A stretch of 64,000 bases of DNA. Source: Buchnera aphidicola (Sitobion avenae) (GTDB lineage Bacteria > Pseudomonadota > Gammaproteobacteria > Enterobacterales > Enterobacteriaceae). The notes beneath the pieces are model-generated. The model was not told the DNA's origin. It did no database searches and was given only the letters and a program-made list of their open reading frames with translations. The stretch's first letter is position 1. Each line of letters begins with the position of its first letter. Made by a program: the position numbers and the translations under genes. Shown here in pieces: positions 9,936-21,365 of the stretch. Location of the stretch: contig NZ_CP034855.1 of NCBI RefSeq assembly GCF_005082585.1, positions 372,001 through 436,000 of the forward strand. Reading direction: 5' to 3'.

Positions 9936-10656
9936 AAAAACTGCATTAATAACAGGTGCCAATCGTGGGATAGGAAAAGGAATTGCAAAGAAACTAGTTA
10001 ATCAGGGAATACGAGTAATTGGAACATCTACTACTCAAAAAGGAGTGGAAATTATTAATAATTATTTAAAAAAAAACGGATTTGGTTGTATATTAAATTT
10101 AAAAAATACTAATTCTATCACAGAAACAATAAAAGAAATTTATAAAAAAAAATACTCTATTGATATATTAATTAATAACGCAGGAATAAAAGAAGATAAT
10201 TTATTAGTAAATATGAAAAATCAAGAATGGGATGATGTAATAAAAACTAATTTATCATCAATATTTTATCTAGTAAAATCTGTTATTCGATCAATGATTA
10301 AAAAAAGACAGGGTAGAATTATTACTATTGGTTCCATAATTGCTTGCACAGGTAATAAAGGACAAGTCAATTATAGTGCTTCTAAGTCAGGATTAGTTGG
10401 ATTCCATAAATCACTAGCATTAGAAGTAGCATCGAAAGGTATTACTGTGAATATTGTTGCACCAGGTTTTATTAAAACAGATTTAACAAATACATTAGAT
10501 TCGATTCAATATCAGAAATATTTGTGCAATATCCCTATGAAAAGAATGGGAAAAATAGAAGAAATAGCAGATGCTGTTGTTTTTCTAGCTTCAAAAAAAG
10601 CATCATATATAACTGGACATACATTACATGTAAATGGAGGGATGTATATGATATAA
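9922..10656 (+). CDS. fabG: 3-oxoacyl-ACP reductase FabG
   Basis: FabG reduces 3-ketoacyl-ACP with NADPH. The product is a classical short-chain dehydrogenase of 244 residues, exactly the E. coli length. It has the cofactor motif TGANRGIG near residue 12, NNAG near residue 86, and the catalytic Ser (TIGSII), Tyr (NYSASK) and Lys of the SDR triad near 138/151/155. It ends HVNGGMYMI like E. coli. The ATG at 9922 overlaps the end of fabD by 14 bp, so the two are translationally coupled. Confidence 0.97.
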   Translation: MNINKKTALITGANRGIGKGIAKKLVNQGIRVIGTSTTQKGVEIINNYLKKNGFGCILNLKNTNSITETIKEIYKKKYSIDILINNAGIKEDNLLVNMKNQEWDDVIKTNLSSIFYLVKSVIRSMIKKRQGRIITIGSIIACTGNKGQVNYSASKSGLVGFHKSLALEVASKGITVNIVAPGFIKTDLTNTLDSIQYQKYLCNIPMKRMGKIEEIADAVVFLASKKASYITGHTLHVNGGMYMI

Positions 10657-10744
10657 TATAAAAAAAATTAAAAAAATATATAAATTACATTTTTTAAAAA
10701 AATTAAAACAGCAATTAACATTAAAAATATAGTGAAAAATAAAT

Positions 10745-10987
10745 ATGAAAAATATTGAAAAACGTATAAAAAAAATAATTAGTGAAAAACTAGATATAAA
10801 AGAAGAAAAAATTTTCAATGAATCTTATTTTATAGATGATCTTGGTGCAGATTCACTTGATACGGTAGAATTAATTATGGCTTTGGAAGAAGAATTTGAT
10901 ATTGAAATATCAGATGAAGAAGCAGAAAAAATTAATACAGTACAAAAATCTATCGATTATATCAAGAGTCGTAGTTCAAAAAAATAA
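10745..10987 (+). CDS. acpP: Acyl carrier protein
   Basis: ACP carries growing acyl chains on a phosphopantetheine arm. The 80-residue acidic product contains the GADSLD motif with attachment Ser37, followed by [19 protein letters not shown], the conserved recognition helix II. It lies 88 bp after fabG, as in E. coli. The genes that follow acpP there (fabF, pabC, mltG) are gone, so tmk comes next. The A+T-rich 88-bp spacer probably carries its own promoter, since ACP is usually made in excess of the enzymes. Confidence 0.98.
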   Translation: MKNIEKRIKKIISEKLDIKEEKIFNESYFIDDLGADSLDTVELIMALEEEFDIEISDEEAEKINTVQKSIDYIKSRSSKK

Positions 10988-11049
10988 ACATGCAAAGTTT
11001 TATCAACAAAAAATTTAATATAAATTACACTTAATTAAAAATATTTTAC

Positions 11050-11694
11050 ATGAGAATAATAAAAAATAAATTTATTGTAATTGAAGGGTTGGAAGGTGCA
11101 GGCAAAACTCATGCCTGTATCTGTATTAAAAATATATTAAAAAAAAATAATATCAAAAAAATACTTTTAGTACGTCAACCTGGCAGCACACCTATTGCAG
11201 AAGATATAAGAAAATTAATAAAAAAAAAATTTGATACCGATAATCTCGTCAAAGAAACAGAATTATTGTTAATGTATGCAGCAAGGATACAATTAGTCGA
11301 AAAAAAAATAAAACCTGCATTAATAAATGGTATTTGGGTTATTTCTGATCGTCATGATTTATCTTCTTTAGCTTATCAAGGTGGTGGATTGGGTATTAAA
11401 AAAAAAATAATTGCTAAATTACAATCTTTATTTCTATATAATGTTATTCCAGATTTAACTGTCTATATGGATGTATTACCGAAAATTGGTTTGGCAAGAG
11501 CATTAAAACGGAATTCATTAGATTCAATTGAAAGTAGATCTTTAACATTTTTTCAAAAAACTAGAAATAGTTATTTAAAAAATATCAAAGAAGATAAAAA
11601 TATTATAAAAATCAATGCTAATTTAAACATGAGCAAAGTAACTCAAAATATTACGAAAAAAATATTAAATTGGCTTAAAAAACAAGTTATATGA
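11050..11694 (+). CDS. tmk: Thymidylate kinase
   Basis: Tmk phosphorylates dTMP to dTDP with ATP. The 214-residue product starts with the P-loop GLEGAGKT (residues 13-20). It has the DRHDLSSLAYQGGG segment around residue 98 and ends near E. coli length (213). The usually invariant REPG segment that contacts dTMP reads RQPGS here (Gln43 in place of Glu). The stop overlaps the holB start by four bases (ATGA at 11691), so the two are coupled as in E. coli. Confidence 0.95.
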   Translation: MRIIKNKFIVIEGLEGAGKTHACICIKNILKKNNIKKILLVRQPGSTPIAEDIRKLIKKKFDTDNLVKETELLLMYAARIQLVEKKIKPALINGIWVISDRHDLSSLAYQGGGLGIKKKIIAKLQSLFLYNVIPDLTVYMDVLPKIGLARALKRNSLDSIESRSLTFFQKTRNSYLKNIKEDKNIIKINANLNMSKVTQNITKKILNWLKKQVI

Positions 11695-12674
11695 AATTAT
11701 ACCCATGGTTAATAAAACCGTACAATAATATTGTACGACAACATCAAATAAAAAAAGCTCATCATGCTATTTTAATACAAACCCAAAGAGGTATAGGGAT
11801 ATCATTATTAATTTGGTTTATTAGTAAATGGTTATTATGTTTAAAACCTATAGAAATGAATTCTTGTAATCAATGTTATGGATGTAAATTAATGTCTTCA
11901 AATAACCATCCAGATTGGCATAAGTTAATATCGGAAAAAAGTAACATATTTAGTATAGAAGACATAAGAGTTATTAATGAAAAAATATTTAAATGTTCTC
12001 AACAAGGTAGATGTAAAATTATTATTTTATCAGATACCGAAAAATTAACAGAATCAGCTATTAATGCTTTTTTAAAAACATTAGAAGAACCACCTAAAAA
12101 TACTTGGTTTTTTCTTGTAAATTATAAAAATGCAAATTTGCATTCTACATTAAATAGTCGTTGTCTTATCTACAAAATATTTGCTCCAAAAGAAAAAGAT
12201 AGTTTACATTGGTTAGAAAGCGAAATTATCAAAAAAAACAGATCACATTTAATAGCATTACGTATACATCAAGGTTCTCCTCTATCTGCAAAAAAATTTA
12301 TTAATAGTAATATCTGGATAGACAGAAAAAATTTTTATAACGATTTATTTTCTGCTTTAAAAAATAAAAATTTATTAAGAATATTATCGTCACTTAAAGA
12401 AAAAAATAGTACGGTGAAAATCGACTGGATATGTTTTTTACTATTTGATTCGATTAAATTTAATTTTAATGAAAAAAATCATTTAATCAATCTAGATCAA
12501 ATAGAATTAATTCAATTTCTTTCTAACAATTATAGTAATGTTGTTTTAGATATAAGTATTCGTAGATGGATGCATTGTAAATACAGATTGTCAACAATAC
12601 CTGGAATTAATTATGAATTGTTATTATTAGAACAATTACTTGTATGGGAAAAAATTTTAGATTTCATATTATAG
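11691..12674 (+). CDS. holB: DNA polymerase III delta' subunit HolB
   Basis: HolB is the delta' subunit of the clamp loader that places the beta clamp on DNA. The 327-residue product starts MKLYPWLIKPYNNIVRQHQ, close to E. coli. It has a degenerate Walker A segment (TQRGIGISLL), as expected for the ATPase-inactive delta'. A zinc module CNQCYGCKLMSSNNHPD follows at about residues 59-75, then the sensor region LKTLEEPPKNTWF near 130. Length matches E. coli (334). It starts inside the tmk stop codon and is followed by ycfH after 30 bp. Confidence 0.93.
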   Translation: MKLYPWLIKPYNNIVRQHQIKKAHHAILIQTQRGIGISLLIWFISKWLLCLKPIEMNSCNQCYGCKLMSSNNHPDWHKLISEKSNIFSIEDIRVINEKIFKCSQQGRCKIIILSDTEKLTESAINAFLKTLEEPPKNTWFFLVNYKNANLHSTLNSRCLIYKIFAPKEKDSLHWLESEIIKKNRSHLIALRIHQGSPLSAKKFINSNIWIDRKNFYNDLFSALKNKNLLRILSSLKEKNSTVKIDWICFLLFDSIKFNFNEKNHLINLDQIELIQFLSNNYSNVVLDISIRRWMHCKYRLSTIPGINYELLLLEQLLVWEKILDFIL

Positions 12675-12704
12675 ACTTAATTTTTATATAAAAGAGATAA
12701 GATT

Positions 12705-13499
12705 ATGTTCTTAATTGATTCACATTGTCATCTTGATAGATTGAACTATAATTTATTACATAAAAATATAGAAGATGTGTTAAAAAAATCTTGTAAAAAT
12801 TATGTAAAAAATTTTTTAACTATATCAACTTCTATAAATAATTTTTATACAATCATAAAGTTGTTTCAAAAATACGATTTTATTTTTTATTCTTGTGGCG
12901 TACATCCAATAAACTGTCAAAAAGAACTCAACATTTTTAATACAATAGAAAAATTATCTCTAAAAATAGAAGAATTATCTTATATAAAACATGTAATAGC
13001 ATTAGGTGAGACTGGCTTAGATTATCATCATTCATATGAAACTAAAAAAATACAAAAAGATTTTTTTCGAGAACATATTCGAATTGCAATAAAGTTAAAA
13101 AAACCAATCATAGTACATTCACGAAATTCTACAAATGATACCATAAAAATATTAAAAGAAGAAAATGCAGAAAAATGTAGAGGGGTAATACACTCTTTTA
13201 ATGAAGATTATAATACTGCATCTAAATTATTAGATATGGGTTTTTATATTTCTTTTTCTGGAATAATTACTTTTAAAAATTCTATAGAACTTTGTAATAC
13301 AATCAAAAAAATACCACTAGAACGATTGTTAATAGAAACAGATTCACCATATTTATCACCAGTTCCATATCGAGGAAAAGAAAATCAACCTGCATATTTA
13401 TTTTATATAGTAAAAAAAATTTCTATATTAAAAAAAATAGAAATGAACACACTTGCGAAAATTATAAAAAATAATTTCTATACATTATTTAATGTATAG
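12705..13499 (+). CDS. ycfH: TatD-family metal-dependent deoxyribonuclease YcfH
   Basis: The 264-residue product is a TatD-type TIM-barrel hydrolase. It has metal ligands in DSHCHLD (residues 5-11), ETGLDYH near 104, IVHSRN near 142, VIHSFN near 165 and ETDSPYL near 216. The E. coli orthologue at this place, after holB and before ptsG, is ycfH. TatD proteins are 3'-5' exonucleases acting on DNA; the cellular role of YcfH is less certain. Length equals that of E. coli (265). Confidence 0.9.
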   Translation: MFLIDSHCHLDRLNYNLLHKNIEDVLKKSCKNYVKNFLTISTSINNFYTIIKLFQKYDFIFYSCGVHPINCQKELNIFNTIEKLSLKIEELSYIKHVIALGETGLDYHHSYETKKIQKDFFREHIRIAIKLKKPIIVHSRNSTNDTIKILKEENAEKCRGVIHSFNEDYNTASKLLDMGFYISFSGIITFKNSIELCNTIKKIPLERLLIETDSPYLSPVPYRGKENQPAYLFYIVKKISILKKIEMNTLAKIIKNNFYTLFNV

Positions 13500-13617
13500 A
13501 AGATATACCCTTTACTTAGTATTTAATAAAAAAAAATATTTCTTAAATAAAATATAATATTTATTATATACAATTCATGTCAAAATCTTTTTATATATGT
13601 TTAGGAGCTAATTTTAT

Positions 13618-15051
13618 ATGTTTAAAAATGTATTTGCAAACCTTCAAAAGGTTGGTAAATCACTTATGTTACCTGTTTCAGTTCTTCCTATTGCTGGAAT
13701 ACTATTAGGAATAGGATCTGCACATTTTAGTTTATTACCAGAAATCATCTCTCAAATTATGGCACAAACAGGAGGTTCTGTTTTTAGTAATATGCCGTTA
13801 ATTTTTGCAATTGGGGTAGCTCTTGGTTTTACTAACAATGATGGTGTAGCAGCATTAGCAGCAGTTGTATCTTACGGAATTTTAGTGCAAACGCTTACGG
13901 CTGTTGAACCAATTATTTTGCATACAACTATAGATGTGATACAAAATAAACATCTTTCCGATACTGGAATATTAGGCGGGATTATTGCGGGTGCAATTTC
14001 GGCATATATGTTTAATAAATTTTATCGTATTCAATTACCCGAATATTTAGGTTTTTTTGCAGGAAAAAGATTTGTTCCTATTATTTCAGGATTATCTGCC
14101 ATATTAATGGGTTTAATACTATCTATTATTTGGCCTCCCATTGGACACGGAATACAAATTTTTTCTCAATGGGCTGCTTATCAAAACCCTATCCTTGCTT
14201 TCTCTCTGTATGGATTAGTAGAAAGAGCACTAGTACCATTTGGACTTCATCATATATGGAACGTTCCATTTCAAATGCAAATTGGAGAATATACTAATTC
14301 TATAGGACAAGTTTTTCACGGAGACATCGCAAGATATATGGCTGGAGATTCTACAGCTGGAAATTTATCAGGAGGTTTTATTTTTAAAATGTATGGTCTT
14401 CCTGGTGCTGCATTAGCAATTTGGCATTCAGCTAAAAAAGAAAATAAAACTAAAATTGGTAGTATTATGATTTCAGCAGCACTAACTGCTTTTTTAACTG
14501 GTATTACTGAACCAATTGAATTTTCGTTTATTATTGTTGCACCTATATTATATATTATTCATTCTTTTTTAGCAGGATTATCTTTTGCATTATGTATTTT
14601 TTTAGACATGCGTGCTGGTACTAGTTTTTCGCATGGTTTTATAGACTTTGTTGTATTAAGTGGAAATAGTAATAATATATTTCTTTTTCCAATTATCGGA
14701 ATACTTTACGGGTTTTTATATTATAGTTTATTTTATTTATCAATCGTAAATTTTAATTTAAATACACCAGGACGAGAAGATATTAAAAATAATATATTAG
14801 ATAAAAATAATCATGAAATCGCACTATGTATTATTACAGCATTAGGTGGGAAAGATAACATTAAAAATCTAGACGCCTGCATTACTAGATTAAGAATTAC
14901 AGTTTTAGACATTTCAAAAGTCAATCAAAAAGATCTAAAAAATATTGGTGCTTCAGGAATCATCATTTCAGGAACAGGAATACAAATTGTTTTTGGAACT
15001 AGATCTGAAAATATTAAAACAGCTATGGATGAACATATACATAATATATAA
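13618..15051 (+). CDS. ptsG: Glucose-specific PTS enzyme IICB
   Basis: PtsG imports and phosphorylates glucose across the inner membrane. The 477-residue product has the membrane EIIC domain over about residues 1-385, with conserved [14 protein letters not shown] and [10 protein letters not shown] (substrate-binding region). A cytoplasmic EIIB domain follows, with the phosphorylated cysteine in [10 protein letters not shown] near residue 421. Length is identical to E. coli PtsG (477). The enzyme needs EIIA(Glc), HPr and enzyme I from elsewhere. A clear AGGAG ribosome site lies upstream of the ATG. The SgrS/DgsA regulation known in E. coli is not visible here. Confidence 0.97.
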   Translation: MFKNVFANLQKVGKSLMLPVSVLPIAGILLGIGSAHFSLLPEIISQIMAQTGGSVFSNMPLIFAIGVALGFTNNDGVAALAAVVSYGILVQTLTAVEPIILHTTIDVIQNKHLSDTGILGGIIAGAISAYMFNKFYRIQLPEYLGFFAGKRFVPIISGLSAILMGLILSIIWPPIGHGIQIFSQWAAYQNPILAFSLYGLVERALVPFGLHHIWNVPFQMQIGEYTNSIGQVFHGDIARYMAGDSTAGNLSGGFIFKMYGLPGAALAIWHSAKKENKTKIGSIMISAALTAFLTGITEPIEFSFIIVAPILYIIHSFLAGLSFALCIFLDMRAGTSFSHGFIDFVVLSGNSNNIFLFPIIGILYGFLYYSLFYLSIVNFNLNTPGREDIKNNILDKNNHEIALCIITALGGKDNIKNLDACITRLRITVLDISKVNQKDLKNIGASGIIISGTGIQIVFGTRSENIKTAMDEHIHNI

Positions 15052-15067
15052 AAAAGGCATTTATATC

Positions 15068-15412
15068 ATGCAAAATCAGTTAATTTTTGAAAATATCATA
15101 AAAAAAAAAATACCGGCAAATATTGTTTATCAAGATGAAAAAATTACTGCTTTTAAAGACATACAACCGAAAGCACCAATACATATACTCATTGTACCAA
15201 ACTTTTTTATGGCATCATTAAATGATATCAATAAAGAAAATAAATGGATCATGGCACATATGTTTTATATTGCTGTTAAGATTGCAAAAAAAAATAAAAT
15301 CAATGAGGAAGGATATAGAATTATTATCAATTGTAATAAAAATGGAGGTCAAGAAATTAATTATCTTCACATGCATTTATTAGGCGGAGAAAAACTAAAA
15401 TCATTTTCTTAA
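15068..15412 (+). CDS. hinT: HIT-family purine nucleoside phosphoramidase HinT
   Basis: HinT hydrolyses adenosine phosphoramidates and aminoacyl-AMP. The frame is open from 14945, inside ptsG, but homology begins at the ATG at 15068 ([22 protein letters not shown]). That gives 114 residues, near E. coli (119). The HIT histidine motif reads YLHMHLLGG: His101 (nucleophile) and His103 are present, but the first His of the triad (99 in E. coli) is Tyr here. It follows ptsG after 16 bp; fhuE between them in E. coli is lost. Confidence 0.92.
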   Translation: MQNQLIFENIIKKKIPANIVYQDEKITAFKDIQPKAPIHILIVPNFFMASLNDINKENKWIMAHMFYIAVKIAKKNKINEEGYRIIINCNKNGGQEINYLHMHLLGGEKLKSFS

Positions 15413-15915
15413 TTTTTTATTTTTAAAGTTTTTTTAGAAATTTAATAAATTCATAGTTCATACAAATATTTTTTTCTAAAAAAGGCATTTTTTATAAATG
15501 TTAAAATAAATAAGAATATATTCATTTTTAAAAAATATATTAAACACTTAGCACTCTCTTATAGTACTATGTCAGAATAATAATATAACATGTTATCTCT
15601 ATTAGACATGTTTTATTAAAAAATGCATTGTTCTTGTTACAAAAAAATTAAAACTATTTAAAATTAGAAAAATAGTATTTATAAAAAAATTTATTTTTAA
15701 ATATAATATATAGTAAAATTATACTTCTATATAAAAAAATATTTTTATATCATTAAGAATAGCCCTTTCTACTGAAATTTATATATTTTAAAAAATATTT
15801 TTTTAAAAAACATAAAAAAATAAATTTCTCTATTTATATATCAGTAGAAAGTTCTAACTCTTAATTATTATTAAAAATTTTAAATTCGTTTTAAAAAACA
15901 CGCATTCTAATAAAA
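15413..15915. other. Eroded spacer hinT-porin with imperfect palindrome
   Basis: This 503-bp stretch between convergent genes has no credible gene. In E. coli hinT is followed by ycfL and lpoB, so it may be their decayed remnant. The one structure is an inverted repeat with 11-bp arms (15765-15775 and 15841-15851). Imperfect pairing continues on both sides, which could serve as a bidirectional transcription end. The rest is A/T homopolymer-rich. Confidence 0.6.
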
Positions 15916-17061
15916 TTAGAAATGATATACTATTCCAGCACCAATAATATTATCTGTAGAAATATTCTTTGTTTGAATGAAATTATTATTCTTTAATAAA
16001 TTAATTTTATAATTCATATATGTAGAAATATTTTTATTAAATTCATAACGAGTAGAAATATTAATTTGTTTTGCTAATTCTAAATCTTGATTGCTAGACG
16101 AATTTAGTGTATTTGAATTTTGCCCTTTAGAATCTAAATAACTTAATGAAGGATGAAAACCAGAACTGAAATTATATTCCGCAATAGCTTCAATATTTTG
16201 TGTTTTATTAATATATGATTGTTCATTAGGTAAATTATTTTGAGTAATAACATGAAATGATGGTGTTAAGTTATGTGATTCACCATAAAAAGCTGCGATA
16301 TATATATTGTTGGCATCATATTTAAAACCTAATCCATATGCTCCTACAGAAGAAAATTTTTGATTTTGATTATTGTTTTTATCAACTTGAGATCTTTCAG
16401 AAGAAAAAAAAGACCCAATAGCAGTAAGTCCAACATCACTTTCATATTTCAAAGAAGCACCCCAACCAGAACCATTTTGTTGGTATTCTTCTCTATTGTT
16501 ATTTTCATTTTGATGTTGTAGAGTTAGACTCATTCCATTGATTAAACCAAAAAGATTGCTATTTTTATAAGTAAGTAGACCATTATTTCTACCTATCATA
16601 TAATTATCATTACAAGCAAAAACACTATTTTTATTAATGTAAGGAATATGATCTGTTAGTGCTTGTACATCATGAAAAACACCATAATTGCGACCGTAAT
16701 CTATAGATCCCCAATTACCATATTTAAAACCTGCATATCCTAAACGTACAGTATTAGACTGTTGTTTGTTTAATAATTCTTCTGGTGCAGAAAAATCAGT
16801 ACTATATTCCACTGAAGCGTAACTGAATAATTCATCAGCAATATTAATTTCTCCTGATAGACCTATAACAGCATTTGTAGTATCATTATGAGATGTAATT
16901 TTTGTCGAGAAAAAACTATGAGTTAATTCATGACTAGGATTAATACTACCATGTATTTCAAGTTTATTGCCATTTTTATTAAAAATCTCCAAAGCATTAA
17001 CTCCATTACTAGCAGCTAATAACATTGGTATCACAATTGCTAAGGATTTATGATTTGTCAT
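15916..17061 (-). CDS. ompF: OmpF/OmpC-like general porin
   Basis: A 381-residue outer-membrane porin. It has a signal peptide ending GVNA (about residue 23), then a mature start LEIFNKNGNKLEIHGS similar to enterobacterial porins. Alternating beta-strand sequence follows, with the conserved GFKYGNWGSIDYGRNYG segment, and the last residue is Phe, required for beta-barrel assembly. It sits upstream of nothing but downstream of asnS on the same strand, the E. coli asnS-ompF arrangement, so the symbol follows synteny. It would be the main route for small solutes across the outer membrane. Loop sequences are much diverged from E. coli. Confidence 0.9.
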   Translation of the reverse strand: MTNHKSLAIVIPMLLAASNGVNALEIFNKNGNKLEIHGSINPSHELTHSFFSTKITSHNDTTNAVIGLSGEINIADELFSYASVEYSTDFSAPEELLNKQQSNTVRLGYAGFKYGNWGSIDYGRNYGVFHDVQALTDHIPYINKNSVFACNDNYMIGRNNGLLTYKNSNLFGLINGMSLTLQHQNENNNREEYQQNGSGWGASLKYESDVGLTAIGSFFSSERSQVDKNNNQNQKFSSVGAYGLGFKYDANNIYIAAFYGESHNLTPSFHVITQNNLPNEQSYINKTQNIEAIAEYNFSSGFHPSLSYLDSKGQNSNTLNSSSNQDLELAKQINISTRYEFNKNISTYMNYKINLLKNNNFIQTKNISTDNIIGAGIVYHF

Positions 17062-17200
17062 AATTTTTTATACTACCTTTTAGTCAAAATAATTTTAATA
17101 AGTATTAATTCATTAAAAATAAATATTTTTGTAATATATTATATTTTTATATGTAAATGCTAAAATAGAAAAAACATTTAGTAAATATTAAAAATTCTAG

Positions 17201-18601
17201 TTAAAAACGAGAATTATTAACAGTACGTGGAAATGGGATCAGATCTCGTATATTTGATACTCCAGTAATATAAGAAATTAATCGCTCGAAACCCATCCCA
17301 AAACCTGAGTGGGGAACTGTACCGTATCGACGTAGATCACGATACCACCAATAATCTTCTTTTTTTAATCCTAATTCCAACAACCGTTCATCTAAAATTG
17401 AAATACGTTCCTCACGTTGAGAGCCGCCTATAAGTTCCCCAATATTAGGAACCAATAAATCCATTGCTGCAACAGTTTTTTTATCGTTATTTAATCGCAT
17501 ATAAAATGCTTTTAATTCTTTTGGATAATTTTTTATTATTGTTGGAACTTTAAAATATTTTTCTACAAGAAAACGCTCATGTTCAGAAGATAGATCCATT
17601 CCTAAAAAAACAGAGTTATTAAATCGAATTTTAGAATTAAGTAGAATTTTTACAGCATCTGTATAGTCTATACGTATAAAATCTACTACTAACAATTGTT
17701 CTAAACGATTAACTATATTGCTATCAATATATTTTTCAAGAAAATTAATATCTGATACACAATTTTTTAAAAGAAATTGACAAATATATTTTAACATATG
17801 CTCAGCAAAATCAGATATATCATTTAAATTTTTAAAAGCCGCTTCTACTTCTAACATCCAAAATTCTGCTAAATGGCGACTAGTATTAGAATTTTCAGCT
17901 CGAAATGTAGGACCAAAAGTATAAACTTTAGATAAAGAACAGGCATATGTTTCGATGTTTAATTGTCCCGAAACAGTTAAAAAAGATTCTTTTCCAAAAA
18001 AATCTTTTTTAAAATCAACGGATCCATCTTTATTTTTAGGAATATTTTTCATATCTAATGTTGACACACGAAACATTTCTCCAGCACCTTCAGTATTTAA
18101 ACTAGTTATAATTGGTGTGGGAACCCAGTAATAATCGTTTTTATAAAAAAATTTATGTAACGATTGTAATGTATGATTTCTTATTCGAGCTATTGCACCG
18201 ATTAAATTTGTTCTAGATCTTAAATGTGCTACTTCTCTCAAATACTCTAGACTATGCTTTTTAGAAGATATTGGATAAGTATCTGGATTTTCAATCCAAC
18301 CTAAAATATCAATTTTTTTTAACTGAATTTCGTATTTTTGCTTATTTCCAATTGATAATATTAATATTCCAGTCAGCATAACAGAACATCCAGTACTCAA
18401 GTGCAATATTTCTTGATCATAATTAGATAAACTTTTTTTAGCAATCACTTGTATAGAATCAAAGCACGAACCATCATAAACTGTAATAAAAGAAAATCCA
18501 GATTGTGAACTTCTTCGACTTCTAACCCATCCACATATAGTAACGGAACTATTCACTATAATATTATCTTTATATATATCTGATATTGATACTGTATTCA
18601 T
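17201..18601 (-). CDS. asnS: Asparaginyl-tRNA synthetase
   Basis: AsnS charges tRNA-Asn. The 466-residue product, the same length as E. coli AsnS, has an OB-fold anticodon-binding domain (about 10-110). A class II catalytic core follows, with motif 2 around [21 protein letters not shown] and motif 3 at the end ([15 protein letters not shown], then IRDLIPFPR). The start gives [13 protein letters not shown]. It lies between pncB (upstream on this strand) and the porin gene, as in E. coli. Confidence 0.97.
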   Translation of the reverse strand: MNTVSISDIYKDNIIVNSSVTICGWVRSRRSSQSGFSFITVYDGSCFDSIQVIAKKSLSNYDQEILHLSTGCSVMLTGILILSIGNKQKYEIQLKKIDILGWIENPDTYPISSKKHSLEYLREVAHLRSRTNLIGAIARIRNHTLQSLHKFFYKNDYYWVPTPIITSLNTEGAGEMFRVSTLDMKNIPKNKDGSVDFKKDFFGKESFLTVSGQLNIETYACSLSKVYTFGPTFRAENSNTSRHLAEFWMLEVEAAFKNLNDISDFAEHMLKYICQFLLKNCVSDINFLEKYIDSNIVNRLEQLLVVDFIRIDYTDAVKILLNSKIRFNNSVFLGMDLSSEHERFLVEKYFKVPTIIKNYPKELKAFYMRLNNDKKTVAAMDLLVPNIGELIGGSQREERISILDERLLELGLKKEDYWWYRDLRRYGTVPHSGFGMGFERLISYITGVSNIRDLIPFPRTVNNSRF

Positions 18602-18773
18602 GAAATCTTTCCTGTTTTACTTATTCTAAATAACAGACTATTATTAGAAATAAACTATTAAAATAAGTAAAAATTTTTTATTTTCTAAATAAATAAGTAA
18701 ATTTTACTTTTATTTTAAAAAAATAATACAAAAAAAATATTTATATCATTCTATCAACTAAAAAAATTTTAGT

Positions 18774-19973
18774 TTATCTATTTCTTAACGGCACATTAAA
18801 TACTTTACGTAAATATTTTAAAAAATGTTCGTCTAAACAAAATGTTTTTCCTGGACTATCAGATATTTTAGCAACTGGTTTACCATTACATTCTACTAGT
18901 TTGATAACAATATTTAATGGTTTTACATAAGGAATGTCACAAGTTAACTTTGTCCCTATTCCAAAAATAACATTAATTCTTCCGCTAAATTTTTTATATA
19001 AAGATATGATGCTTTCTAAATCTAAACTATCAGAAAATAATAATGTTTTAGTAGAAGGATCTATTCCTAATTTTTCATAATGCTTAAGAGCTTTTTCACC
19101 CCATTTGATAGGATCTCCTGAATCATGTCTGATACCTTGATACGAAGAACTAAGATACAAATTAAAATCATTTAAAAAAGCGTCCATAGTAATTGAATCT
19201 GTCAGGGCGATATTTAAATGATTCTTATATTGATACAACCATGTTTCCAATGCTAAAATTTGACTATTTTTTAAATTCGATTCAATTTGTTGATGTGCTT
19301 GAAACCATTCATGAGCTTGCGTACCTACTGGATTTATTTTTAAAATACGAGCTATATGATAATTACTAGAGCCAATTAAAAAGGGAAAATTTTTTTTCAA
19401 TCTTTTCACAATAGAATATTGTACATCATAAGAAAATCTTCTTCTTGTGCCGAAATCAACAATTTTTAAACGAGATAAATCTATATCTTTCGTATTGTTA
19501 AAAAATTTTGTCAATTTATCATCTAAATATTGTACAGCAGATTTGGGAGTAACTTCTGGATAAAAATTTCTATGAAAAACTTCACTAATTAACGCTAAAA
19601 TTGGAACTTCCCATAAGATTACTTCCTGCCATAAACCACTTATACGAATATGTAATTGACCTTTATAGTTATTTATTTGAACTTGTGAAACATTATAACG
19701 AAATTTTCTCAACCAATGTAAATATTCTTTCTGAAAAAATGGGAAAGAAGTCATATAAATATATTCTTCTTCGCTTAAAGACAAAGATCTCATCATACTA
19801 ATCTGTTCTAATAAAATGCTTGAATAACAACCTAAAAAATTATTTCCTCTACATACAAATTCGGCAACTACATCTACATCTTTATAATGATAAAAAATAG
19901 CTTGTTGCATATAAAATTTATATACATCAGTATCAAGGAATGTTTTTACTATTGGATAATCATATCGTTTCAT
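18774..19973 (-). CDS. pncB: Nicotinate phosphoribosyltransferase
   Basis: PncB makes nicotinate mononucleotide from nicotinate and PRPP using ATP, the salvage entry to NAD. The 399-residue product, like E. coli (400), has LLDTD-like [14 protein letters not shown] near the start and [14 protein letters not shown] near residue 170. The [10 protein letters not shown] segment carries the autophosphorylated histidine. [11 protein letters not shown] and [10 protein letters not shown] come later. Salvage suggests that the symbiont obtains nicotinate from the host. pepN, which lies next to it in E. coli, is absent. Confidence 0.95.
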   Translation of the reverse strand: MKRYDYPIVKTFLDTDVYKFYMQQAIFYHYKDVDVVAEFVCRGNNFLGCYSSILLEQISMMRSLSLSEEEYIYMTSFPFFQKEYLHWLRKFRYNVSQVQINNYKGQLHIRISGLWQEVILWEVPILALISEVFHRNFYPEVTPKSAVQYLDDKLTKFFNNTKDIDLSRLKIVDFGTRRRFSYDVQYSIVKRLKKNFPFLIGSSNYHIARILKINPVGTQAHEWFQAHQQIESNLKNSQILALETWLYQYKNHLNIALTDSITMDAFLNDFNLYLSSSYQGIRHDSGDPIKWGEKALKHYEKLGIDPSTKTLLFSDSLDLESIISLYKKFSGRINVIFGIGTKLTCDIPYVKPLNIVIKLVECNGKPVAKISDSPGKTFCLDEHFLKYLRKVFNVPLRNR

Positions 19974-20239
19974 AGTATTCTTTATTTTTTATTCTACTTT
20001 TATTTCATAACAAAAGATATATTAAGATAATTATCGCATTATTTTTATACTTCAATTCCATAAAATTTTAAAAAGCAATATTATTCCAGTATTTTATAAA
20101 AATATAACACAAATAAAAAAGTTATCAATTTTTCAAAAAAATAATATATAAAATAAAAGTATTTTATTGTATCTTTTTTATAGAATGTTTTATTGTAGTT
20201 TTTTTGTAAAATTTTATTCTATATCAAAAAGGAATTATA

Positions 20240-21250
20240 ATGTTTTATTATTTAATTCGTAAACTATTATTTTTAATAGAACCTGAAAGAGCTCATTTTT
20301 TAATGTTAAAACTTCTATACATGAAAAATTTTCAAATTTTTAATTTCTTTTTCAAAACTAGAATACCATCAAAAAAAATTAAATGCATGGGTTTAACTTT
20401 TAAAAATAAAATTGGCATGGCAGCAGGAATAGATAAAAACGGAGAATATATAAATTCTTTATCAAAATTAGGATTTGGTTTTATTGAAATAGGTACTGTT
20501 ACTCCTTTGCCTCAAACTGGAAATTTAAAACCTAGAGTATTTAGAATAATTCCTGCGGAAGGCATAATTAATAGAATGGGATTCAACAATCTAGGAATAG
20601 ATAATTTAGTTAATAATATAAAAAAATCTAATTTTAAAGGAATTATAGGTGTTAATATTGGAAAAAATGAACACACTAAAATTGAAAATTCAGTTAATGA
20701 TTATTTAATATGTATAGAAAAAATTTATTGTCATGCAAGTTACATTGCGATCAATATTTCATCACCTAATACTTTAAATTTAAGAAAATTACAATATGGT
20801 ATTCTTTTTAAGAATTTATTATACGAAATAAAAAAAAAACAAAAAGCACTTCATCAAAAACATTTAAAATATGTTCCTATAGCAATTAAAATCTCACCAG
20901 ATCTTTCAAAACAAGAATTAATGTATATTTCAAAACAATTAATTAAATATAAACTAGATGCAGTAATTGCAACTAATACCACACTAGATCATTCATTAAT
21001 ATCTGGATTTAAACATAGTTCTGAAAAAGGAGGATTAAGTGGATTGCCATTACAAAAAAAAAGCACTAATACCATTTCAATATTATCGAAAAATTTACAA
21101 AAAAAAATTCCTATTATTGGAGTTGGTGGTATCAATTCTATTAATGCAGCTAAAGAAAAACTTGCATCAGGAGCCACTTTAATACAAATTTATTCTGGAT
21201 TAGTATATCATGGTCCAAAATTAGTTAAAAAAATCATTCATAATATATAA
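20240..21250 (+). CDS. pyrD: Dihydroorotate dehydrogenase, class 2 (quinone)
   Basis: PyrD oxidises dihydroorotate to orotate at the inner membrane, passing electrons to quinone. The 336-residue product has the N-terminal amphipathic membrane helices ([20 protein letters not shown]). The FMN barrel follows, with [10 protein letters not shown], the active-site serine in [16 protein letters not shown] near residue 175, and FMN-phosphate segments GVGGINSIN and YSGLVYHGP. Length is identical to E. coli (336). Together with pyrB/pyrI in this window it covers two steps of pyrimidine synthesis. Confidence 0.96.
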   Translation: MFYYLIRKLLFLIEPERAHFLMLKLLYMKNFQIFNFFFKTRIPSKKIKCMGLTFKNKIGMAAGIDKNGEYINSLSKLGFGFIEIGTVTPLPQTGNLKPRVFRIIPAEGIINRMGFNNLGIDNLVNNIKKSNFKGIIGVNIGKNEHTKIENSVNDYLICIEKIYCHASYIAINISSPNTLNLRKLQYGILFKNLLYEIKKKQKALHQKHLKYVPIAIKISPDLSKQELMYISKQLIKYKLDAVIATNTTLDHSLISGFKHSSEKGGLSGLPLQKKSTNTISILSKNLQKKIPIIGVGGINSINAAKEKLASGATLIQIYSGLVYHGPKLVKKIIHNI

Positions 21251-21365
21251 AATTTTTTTATAGGTTTTAAAATTTAATTATCTAGTCTAAAGCACCCACT
21301 AAATTTTTATAAAATGTTCATTATCAAAATAATTTTTAGTTATATAAAAAAAGATGATAAAAAAA

